Positions 58,079 to 64,000 of a DNA stretch of 64,000 bases are shown in pieces. Below the pieces are notes generated by a model. That model was not told the DNA's origin. It searched no databases and worked only from the letters and a program-made list of their open reading frames with translations. This DNA comes from DASXUL01 sp036504855 (lineage in GTDB: Bacteria > Armatimonadota > DTGP01 > JAKQQT01), in assembly GCA_036504855.1 (NCBI GenBank), contig DASXUL010000109.1, positions 14,072 through 78,071 of the forward strand. Reading direction: 5' to 3'. Every line of letters starts with the position of its first letter. Within the stretch, counting starts at the first letter, position 1. Both the position numbers and the translations under genes were made by a program.

Positions 58079-58873
58079 ATGCGCGTTTCCATCCGATCTG
58101 TCGTCACCGGCGCCGCCTTGCTGGCGCTGGCCGGCACGGGCGCCATCGCCAACGCCGCCGCCAATATGGTTCTGGCCCCCCGCGTGTACAACGATCAGCC
58201 GGCGGCCAGCATGCTGATGTCCGTGGGCGGCGGCAATGCCTACATGTCCGAATCCGGCCTTAGTTCCGGCCATGGCCTGAACCGGGATGACGCCCTCATC
58301 TCCGACGACGGCATCACCCCAAAACTGGTGGGCACTACCGACTACTTCACCATCGCCGCGGACCTCACCCTTTCCAGCCCGGACCCCGCGGGCGAAGTGG
58401 AGGCCGGTCTCCGCGTCTACGGTCCCACCGACACCCAGCTCGTGATCCACACCAATGGCGATAAGGTCTCCTTCTTCGCCGGTTGGCCGTTCGACTTCAA
58501 GAACCTAACGGCCGGGCATCCCGAGAACATGGGCGCGTTGGACAAGACTTACAGCCTGCAGATGCAGTACCTGAACATCGCCGGCACCAACGGCATGATC
58601 GCCTCCATCAACGGCGTTGACACGGGCTTTATGCCCGCCTTGAACACGTTCCCGGGCGGATACAAGGGCCTGGAGCCGAATGAGAAGGTGGGTCTCTACT
58701 TCCAGATGGGCAATGGGGCCGGTTCGGCCACGTTCTCGAACATCAAGTTCGGCGTAACCCCGGACGACCTCGTTCCGGTGCAGGCCACTCCGGCCGCCGT
58801 GCCGGAACCGGGCAGCCTCGCTCTCCTGGCCATGGGCGCCCTACCCCTCCTGGGACTGCGCCGCCGCAAGTAA
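58079..58873 (+). CDS. PEP-CTERM sorting-domain protein
   Basis: 264 residues from the ATG at 58079 with GAAGGAG 8 bases upstream. Signal peptide about 1-25. The centre is a beta-sandwich (DYFTIAADLTLSSPDPAGEVEAG and FFAGWPFDFKNL) like a laminin-G/concanavalin fold. The C-terminus is VPEPGSLALLAMGALPLLG followed by LRRRK: a PEP motif, a hydrophobic segment and a basic tail, the exosortase sorting signal. No exosortase gene is in the window. Expected to be an exported surface or biofilm protein. Confidence 0.88.
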   Translation: MRVSIRSVVTGAALLALAGTGAIANAAANMVLAPRVYNDQPAASMLMSVGGGNAYMSESGLSSGHGLNRDDALISDDGITPKLVGTTDYFTIAADLTLSSPDPAGEVEAGLRVYGPTDTQLVIHTNGDKVSFFAGWPFDFKNLTAGHPENMGALDKTYSLQMQYLNIAGTNGMIASINGVDTGFMPALNTFPGGYKGLEPNEKVGLYFQMGNGAGSATFSNIKFGVTPDDLVPVQATPAAVPEPGSLALLAMGALPLLGLRRRK

Positions 58874-58882
58874 TCCGCTGTT

Positions 58883-58977
58883 CGACGACCGTCAAACGGC
58901 ATGAGCCGGGGCCGGCGCATCCTGGAAGCGTATTCCAGAGTGCTCCGGCCCCGGCTCATGCCGTCTAGCGGTCGTCG
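58883..58977. repeat. Long palindrome between PEP-CTERM and ferredoxin genes
   Basis: 33-base arms (58883-58915 and 58945-58977) with three mismatches. The right arm overlaps the last codons of the ferredoxin gene at 58965-58977. It lies between convergent genes and may terminate both. Confidence 0.75.
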
Positions 58978-59183
58978 GCCAGTGTTCCAGACATCGTGTC
59001 CATCAGCACATCCACGGGGCGGATGTCCTGGCAGCGGGACGGCGGGTAAAGGCCGGCGCACTCCGGACACAGACGCGGGTCCAGCACGAATACGGCGTTC
59101 ATGATGGTGATGCCCTCAAGGGGCGTGTCCGGCAGACAGGCATTGCACTGGATACAACGTTCCGGGTTGTTGCGCTTGGCCAT
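58965..59183 (-). CDS. Dicluster ferredoxin missing the fourth cysteine of both motifs
   Basis: 72 residues from the ATG at 59183, with GGAAGGAAA upstream. ERCIQCNACLPDTPLEG gives C10-x2-C13-x2-C16-x3-T20-P21, and LDPRLCPECAGLYPPSRCQD gives C39-x2-C42-x8-C51-x3-R55-P56. In Alvin/YfhL-type 2[4Fe-4S] ferredoxins the pattern is C-x2-C-x2-C-x3-C-P and C-x2-C-x8-C-x3-C-P, each fourth Cys serving the other cluster. Here both fourth cysteines are replaced (Thr, Arg) while the prolines remain, leaving each cluster three cysteines. A pyruvate:flavodoxin oxidoreductase gene lies about 1.2 kb away. Confidence 0.85.
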   Translation of the reverse strand: MAKRNNPERCIQCNACLPDTPLEGITIMNAVFVLDPRLCPECAGLYPPSRCQDIRPVDVLMDTMSGTLADDR

Positions 59184-59336
59184 CGCGGGCGCTTTCCTTC
59201 CCATTTCCGGGGCGGCGGCCGATTTCGGCGCGCGGCTTTTCCCCCATAGTTAACCACTACAGCACCTTCCGGGCCGTTTGCTATGGGAAAAAGGCCACCT
59301 CAACTGGTACGCCGGTACCGCTGGCGGGGGAGGTGG

Positions 59337-59344
59337 TGTATAAT
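59337..59344 (+). promoter_or_regulatory. TGTATAAT -10 element for the NarL-type regulator
   Basis: TATAAT at 59339-59344 preceded by TG, 19 bases before the start at 59363. A GGTACGCCGGTACC palindrome lies about 25 bases upstream and could be an operator. Confidence 0.5.
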
Positions 59345-59362
59345 GGAAGCGAGGAGATGGCC

Positions 59363-60112
59363 ATGATCACACCCAATCGCAAACCGGGGAAAATCCAAGT
59401 GAGTGTGCTGGACGCGAACGACCTGTTGCGCGAAGGCCTCGTGATGCTCCTTGACCGCTCAGACGAGTTCGCCTGTCCGGGCAACTGGCGCGATGCCGCC
59501 GCGGCCATGAAGGAACTGAAGGAGATTCAGCCGGACGTGCTCCTTGTGGACATGAAGTTGCCCGGCCAGTCTGGTTTCCGCGTGCTGGAGGCGCTTCCCA
59601 CCCTCAGCCCGCGCACCAAAGCGGTGGTGATGGTGGACTGCCGCGCCGATGACTGCGTGGTGCTGAACCCGCGCCGCTACGGCGAGCGCGACGCTACCCG
59701 CATCGTCCCGCAACCCTTCTCGGCCCCGGATGACTGCCTCCAGATGGCCCTCAAGGCCGGCGCCTCCGGCGTGATGCACAACCATTGCTCCTTTGATTAC
59801 CTGGCCAAGGCGATCCGCGCCGTGCATGGGGGGCGCTACTGGATGGAACTCCCCACGGCCAACCGCCTCGCCGAGCAGTACCTGCTCACGATGCGCCCCT
59901 CTCACCTCCATGATGAAGCGGGCGCCGAGAAGCTGACGCTCCGCGAACGGCAGGTGGCCAGCCTTGTTTCCCAGGGCCGCAGCAACAAAGAGATCTCGCG
60001 CGAACTCCACCTCGGCTACTCCACGGTGAAGAACTACGTCTCCAGCATCCTCGAAAAGCTGGACCTGCGCGACCGCACTCAGATCGCCCTCTACGCGCTG
60101 GACAAGGCGTGA
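59363..60112 (+). CDS. NarL/FixJ-family response regulator with altered receiver
   Basis: 249 residues from the ATG at 59363 with GAGGAG 6 bases upstream. The receiver keeps an aspartate at the phosphorylation site (LLVDMKLPG, D63). However, there is an insert of about 30 residues (CRADDCVVLNPRRYGERDA...) after MVD, and the usual late lysine is Asn in GVMHNHC. The C-terminal LuxR-type HTH is clear (LTLRERQVASLVSQGRSNKEISREL, then STVKNYVSSILEKL). It has no sensor kinase next to it and may be activated in an unusual way. A heptad palindrome follows. Confidence 0.85.
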   Translation: MITPNRKPGKIQVSVLDANDLLREGLVMLLDRSDEFACPGNWRDAAAAMKELKEIQPDVLLVDMKLPGQSGFRVLEALPTLSPRTKAVVMVDCRADDCVVLNPRRYGERDATRIVPQPFSAPDDCLQMALKAGASGVMHNHCSFDYLAKAIRAVHGGRYWMELPTANRLAEQYLLTMRPSHLHDEAGAEKLTLRERQVASLVSQGRSNKEISRELHLGYSTVKNYVSSILEKLDLRDRTQIALYALDKA

Positions 60113-60114
60113 GG

Positions 60115-60228
60115 GAGTTATCAGTCTTCAGTTTTCAGTCATCAGCCCGAAGGCTCCAAACAATGAGCAAGCTTGCTCGTTGTTTGGAGCCTTCGGGCTG
60201 ATGACTGAAAACTGAAGACTGATAACTC
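60115..60228. repeat. Heptad palindrome E
   Basis: 57-base arms (60115-60171 and 60172-60228) with one mismatch and no loop, centred on AAGCTT at 60169-60174. CAG heptads (CAGTCTT, CAGTTTT, CAGTCAT, CAGCCCG) begin 8 bases after the regulator stop. The rest of the gap to 60374 holds only an AT-rich TATATA stretch near 60333, a possible promoter for the next gene. Confidence 0.9.
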
Positions 60229-60374
60229 TCCCGGTACCATGGTACTAGTCCTACTCCCTCATTTCCCGTTGCAGGGCCACTCGATTCTGCCGTAGCCTAA
60301 TATAAGAACAGCCTAGGCGTCACAGGTTCGGTTATATATAGCGTGACGCGGCCACCCAGAAGGGGAGAGATTCT

Positions 60375-63300
60375 ATGGAACGTATCCAGGCCGTTATGGA
60401 CGGCAATGAAGCTGCCGTGTCAATCGCCTACAAGACGAGTGAAGTCATTGCTATTTACCCGATCACACCCTCGTCCCCCATGGGCGAGTCGGCAGATGAG
60501 TGGGCTGCCAAAGGCAAGACCAACATTTTCGGCACCGTGCCCTTCGTGCAGCAGATGCAGTCCGAAGGCGGAGCCGCCGGCGCCGTGCACGGCGCCCTGC
60601 AGACCGGATCGCTGACCACCACGTTCACCTCCAGCCAGGGCCTGCTGTTGATGATCCCCAACATGTATAAGATCGCGGGGGAACTCACCAGCACGGTGTT
60701 CCACATCGCCGCCCGCTCGCTGGCCACCCATGCGCTGTCCATCTTCGGTGACCACTCCGACGTGATGGCCGTGCGCCAGACCGGCTGGGGCATGTTGTTC
60801 GGCAACTCCGTTCAGGAAGTGCACGACATGGCGCTGATCGCCCAGGCCGCCACGCTGGAATCCCGCGTGCCGTTCCTGAACGTCTTCGACGGCTTCCGCA
60901 CCAGCCACGAAGTCGCCAAGATCGAAGTGATCCCGGACGACGTGATCAAGGCGCTCGTGAACCAGGATCTGGTGCGCGCTCACCGCATGCGCGGCCTTTC
61001 GCCGGACCGCCCGGTGATGCGCGGAACCGCCCAGAACCCCGACATCTACTTCCAGGCGCGCGAAGCGTGCAACCCGTACTACGACGCCACCCCCGGCATC
61101 GTGAAGAACCTCATGGCGAAGTTCGCGGAGCTGACCGGCCGCGAGTATCACCTTTTCGACTACGTGGGCGCCCCTGACGCCGAGCGCGTTGTGGTGATGA
61201 TGGGCTCCGGCTGCGAGACCACCGAGGAAACCGTGAAGGTCCTCACCGCCGCCGGCGAGAAGGTGGGCCTCCTGAAGATCCGCCTCTTCCGCCCGTTGGC
61301 CGTGGAAGAGATGATCGCCGCCCTGCCCGCCACCACGAAGACCATCGCCGTGCTGGACCGCACCAAGGAGCCCGGCGGCGCCGGAGAGCCCCTCTACCAG
61401 GACGTCCTTACGGCTCTTGCCGAGGGCATGGCGGCCGGATCCGCCCCGTTCCAGGCGTTCCCGAAGGTCATCGGCGGCCGCTACGGCCTCTCATCCAAGG
61501 AGTACACGCCGGCCATGGCCAAGGCCGTGTACGACGAGATGGCCAAGGCTCAGCCGAAGAACCACTTCACCGTGGGCATCATGGACGACGTCACCAACAC
61601 CAGCATCGCGTTCGACCCGTCCTTCACCGTGGAGCCGGACAGCGTGGTTCGCGCGATGTTCTACGGGTTGGGCTCTGACGGCACCGTCGGCGCCAACAAG
61701 AACACCATCAAGATCATTGGTGAGCAGACCGAGCTGAACGCCCAGGGCTACTTCGTTTACGACAGCAAGAAGTCCGGCTCCGTTACGGTTTCGCACCTGC
61801 GCTTCGGCCCCGAGCCGATCCACGCCCCCTACCTCATTGACAAGGCGCAGTTTGTGGCCGTTCACCAGTTTGAGTTCCTGGAGAAGTTCCCGGTTCTCAG
61901 CCAGGCCATGCCCGGCGGAACCGTGCTGCTGAACTCGCCCTTCGCTGCGGACAAGGTCTGGGACGTTCTTCCCGGCGGCGTGCAGCGCGAGATCATCGAG
62001 AAGGGCCTCAGCCTTTACGTGATTGACGGCTACGAAGTGGCCAAGGCCACCGGAATGGGCGGCCGCATCAACACAATCATGCAGACCTGCTTCTTCGCGC
62101 TCTCCAAGGTCCTGCCGAAGGATGAGGCCATCGCCCACATCAAGAAGGCGATCCAGAAGACCTACTCCAAGCGTGGCCAGGCTGTTGTGGACAAGAACTT
62201 CGCCGCCGTGGACGCCGCCCTTGCGCACCTCCACCAGGTGGAAGTACCCGCCGCATGGACCACGAAAGTGGACGAAGCCAACGGCGGCGCCGTGGACTAC
62301 TACGCTGACGCCAGCGACTTCGTGAAGAAGGTCACCTCCGAGATGATTGCGGGCCGCGGCGAAGAGCTGCCGGTCTCCGCGATGCCGAAGGACGGCACCT
62401 ACCCCACCGGCACCACCAAGTACGAAAAGCGCAACGTGGCGATGGAAGTGCCCGTTTGGGAGAACGACCTCTGCATCCAGTGCGGCAAGTGCGTGATGGT
62501 GTGCCCCCACGCCGCCATTCGCGCCAAGGTGGCCGACCCGGAGGCCATTGCGGCCGCGCCGGAAGGATACAAGACGTCGCCGGCCAAGTGGAAGGAACTC
62601 CCGGGCAAGCTCTTCACCCTCCAGGTGGCGGTGGAAGACTGCACGGGCTGCACCCTCTGCGTGGACGTCTGCCCCGCCAAGGACAAGGCCGAGCCGGAGC
62701 GCAAGGCCCTGAATATGGCGCCGCAGCGCCCCATCCGTGAGGCCGAGGCCCAGAAGTGGGAGTTCTTCCTCTCTCTGCCGGACGAAGTTGATCCCCGCAT
62801 CATCAAGTTCAACAACCCGAAGAACCTCCAGCTTGCTCAGCCCCTCTTCGAGTTCAGCGGCGCGTGCGCCGGCTGCGGCGAAACGCCGTACCTGAAGCTG
62901 CTCAGCCAGCTCTTCGGCGATCGCGCCGTCATCGCTAACGCCACGGGTTGCTCCTCCATCTACGGCGGCAACCTGCCCACCACCCCGTGGACGAAGAACA
63001 AGGAAGGCCGCGGCCCCGCCTGGAGCAACAGCCTCTTCGAAGACAACGCCGAGTTTGGCTTGGGCATGGCCCTCACGGTCGGCCAGCAGACCCGATACGC
63101 TCAGCAACTGGCTGCTGAGCTCCGCGACGAGTACGGCTTCGACCTGTGGTACGAGATTGCCCACGCCGACCAGAGCGACGACATCGGCATCCACGCCCAG
63201 CGCTGCCGCGTTGAAGAACTGAAGGCTCGCCTCGAAGCCAAGAATGACCCGCGCTGCAAGGACCTCCTGCAGCTCGCCGATTCCCTGGTGAAGAAGAGCG

Positions 63301-63956
63301 TGTGGATCATCGGCGGCGATGGCTGGGCCTACGACATCGGCTTCGGCGGACTGGACCATGTCCTCTCCTCCGGGCACAACGTCAACGTCCTGGTCCTCGA
63401 CACCGAGGTCTACTCCAACACCGGCGGCCAGGCCAGCAAGGCCACTCCGCGCGGCTCCGTGGCGAAGTTCGCTTCCGGCGGCCGCAGGAGCGCCAAGAAG
63501 GACCTGGGTCGCATGGCGATGGCCTACGGCAACGTTTACGTTGCCCAGGTTGCCCTCGGCGCCAGCGACACGCAGACGATCAAGACCTTCCTCGAGGCCG
63601 AGTCCTACGACGGCCCCTCGATCATCATCGGCTACGGTCACTGCATCGCCCACGGCCTGGACATGGGCCAGGGCCTGCGCCACCAGAAGCTCGCGGTTGA
63701 AAGCGGCTACTGGCCGATCTACCGCTACAACCCGCGGCTGACGGAGCAGGGCAAGAACCCGTTCGTGTTGGACTGCAAGACCCCCACCCTTCCGCTGGAG
63801 CAGTTCCTCTACACGGAGAGCCGCTACCGCAGCCTTCAGCAGTCGGATCCGGAAGAAGCCAAGATCCTTCTGGAAGAAGCGCGCGTGGACATCCAGACGC
63901 GCTGGGACGAGTACACCCGCATGGCCGCCCCGCGCGAAGCCAAGCCGGTTGCGTAG
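60375..63956 (+). CDS. nifJ: Pyruvate:ferredoxin (flavodoxin) oxidoreductase, single chain
   Basis: 1193 residues from the ATG at 60375 with AAGGGGAG 7 bases upstream. The domains of the fused NifJ type are in order: domain I (YPITPSSPMGESADEWA), domain II transketolase-like (EQVxxY region GVMRGT), a dicluster ferredoxin domain with CIQCGKCVMVCPH and CTGCTLCVDVCP, and a TPP-binding domain with GACAGCGETPY, GDGWAYDIGF and SNTGGQASKAT. It oxidises pyruvate to acetyl-CoA, reducing ferredoxin or flavodoxin. The start of another heptad palindrome lies right after its stop. Confidence 0.97.
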   Translation: MERIQAVMDGNEAAVSIAYKTSEVIAIYPITPSSPMGESADEWAAKGKTNIFGTVPFVQQMQSEGGAAGAVHGALQTGSLTTTFTSSQGLLLMIPNMYKIAGELTSTVFHIAARSLATHALSIFGDHSDVMAVRQTGWGMLFGNSVQEVHDMALIAQAATLESRVPFLNVFDGFRTSHEVAKIEVIPDDVIKALVNQDLVRAHRMRGLSPDRPVMRGTAQNPDIYFQAREACNPYYDATPGIVKNLMAKFAELTGREYHLFDYVGAPDAERVVVMMGSGCETTEETVKVLTAAGEKVGLLKIRLFRPLAVEEMIAALPATTKTIAVLDRTKEPGGAGEPLYQDVLTALAEGMAAGSAPFQAFPKVIGGRYGLSSKEYTPAMAKAVYDEMAKAQPKNHFTVGIMDDVTNTSIAFDPSFTVEPDSVVRAMFYGLGSDGTVGANKNTIKIIGEQTELNAQGYFVYDSKKSGSVTVSHLRFGPEPIHAPYLIDKAQFVAVHQFEFLEKFPVLSQAMPGGTVLLNSPFAADKVWDVLPGGVQREIIEKGLSLYVIDGYEVAKATGMGGRINTIMQTCFFALSKVLPKDEAIAHIKKAIQKTYSKRGQAVVDKNFAAVDAALAHLHQVEVPAAWTTKVDEANGGAVDYYADASDFVKKVTSEMIAGRGEELPVSAMPKDGTYPTGTTKYEKRNVAMEVPVWENDLCIQCGKCVMVCPHAAIRAKVADPEAIAAAPEGYKTSPAKWKELPGKLFTLQVAVEDCTGCTLCVDVCPAKDKAEPERKALNMAPQRPIREAEAQKWEFFLSLPDEVDPRIIKFNNPKNLQLAQPLFEFSGACAGCGETPYLKLLSQLFGDRAVIANATGCSSIYGGNLPTTPWTKNKEGRGPAWSNSLFEDNAEFGLGMALTVGQQTRYAQQLAAELRDEYGFDLWYEIAHADQSDDIGIHAQRCRVEELKARLEAKNDPRCKDLLQLADSLVKKSVWIIGGDGWAYDIGFGGLDHVLSSGHNVNVLVLDTEVYSNTGGQASKATPRGSVAKFASGGRRSAKKDLGRMAMAYGNVYVAQVALGASDTQTIKTFLEAESYDGPSIIIGYGHCIAHGLDMGQGLRHQKLAVESGYWPIYRYNPRLTEQGKNPFVLDCKTPTLPLEQFLYTESRYRSLQQSDPEEAKILLEEARVDIQTRWDEYTRMAAPREAKPVA

Positions 63957-64000
63957 TAGCTGTCAGCCATCAGCTGTCAGCGATCAGCCCGAAGGCCCCG
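63957..64000. repeat. Heptad palindrome F, left arm only (cut by window edge)
   Basis: CAG units every 7 bases (CAGCCAT, CAGCTGT, CAGCGAT, CAGCCCG) starting right after the nifJ stop, with a CCCGAAGGC inner start like elements B and E. The right arm is beyond the window. Confidence 0.75.

Noticed and set aside
58079..58873. Exosortase system near the PEP-CTERM gene
   Set aside because: No exosortase or related transpeptidase gene is present in the window.
61491..63683. 730-codon minus-strand frame inside nifJ
   Set aside because: A shadow of the well-supported nifJ; composition is valine/glycine-rich with no domain.
1..64000. tRNA, rRNA or other standard RNA genes
   Set aside because: No cloverleaf with a conserved T-loop (GGTTCGAATCC-like) or rRNA segment was recognised by eye; a covariance search would be needed to exclude them.

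Overview
The window is GC-rich, densely coded bacterial chromosome with many long intergenic palindromes. The best guess at the host is a diderm of the Armatimonadota type (inference, moderate confidence). The evidence is an outer-membrane porin with an N-terminal SLH domain, as in diderm Terrabacteria such as Armatimonadota, Deinococcus and Cyanobacteria, together with a PEP-CTERM protein, secreted parallel beta-helix proteins with dockerin-like tails, a one-chain pyruvate:flavodoxin oxidoreductase and lipobox lipoproteins. Planctomycete-like or candidate-phylum bacteria are not excluded. No rRNA, tRNA, CRISPR array or prophage was recognised.

Layout. 0-6 kb: the start of a DraG-like ADP-ribosylglycohydrolase, a companion of unknown function, and two divergent secreted beta-helix proteins. 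6-15 kb: small membrane proteins, a sialidase, a class A penicillin-binding protein, a YesL-like membrane protein, a zinc dehydrogenase, an alkaline-phosphatase-fold protein and a HAD hydrolase. 15-19 kb: a GNAT acetyltransferase, argS, two TatA-type translocase genes and a PfkB sugar kinase. 19.3-22.9 kb is an accessory block: a toxin-antitoxin pair in which HTH, ImmA-type protease and antitoxin tail appear fused upstream of MazF, then an IS110-family element with a structured leader and an HNH-type nuclease gene. 23-31 kb: a third beta-helix protein, an ABC-2-like membrane protein, a 694-residue protein of unknown family and a HEAT-like protein. 32-36.5 kb: a GH43 enzyme, queC whose 3' end is duplicated around an inserted gene, and a run of small unknown genes.

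37-53.6 kb holds a phosphate-starvation regulon: SLH porin, pstS, sensor kinase phoR, response regulator phoB, a second pstS, pstC, pstA, pstB and phoU, interrupted by a large hybrid histidine kinase, phosphoenolpyruvate carboxylase and a PIN-like protein. Three promoter regions (before the porin, phoB and the second pstS) carry TTAAG-type half-sites phased at about 11 bp that look like Pho boxes. 53.9-64 kb: two coupled radical SAM genes, a GH144-type glucanase, a PEP-CTERM protein, a dicluster ferredoxin that has lost one cysteine from each motif, a NarL-type regulator and pyruvate:flavodoxin oxidoreductase.

A recurrent non-coding theme is a set of six palindromes (one cut by the window edge) whose arms are made of CAGNNNT heptads and which begin at or a few bases after stop codons. 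The strongest candidates for something undescribed are the HTH-protease-antitoxin/MazF module, the heptad palindromes, the queC insertion and the IS110 leader.
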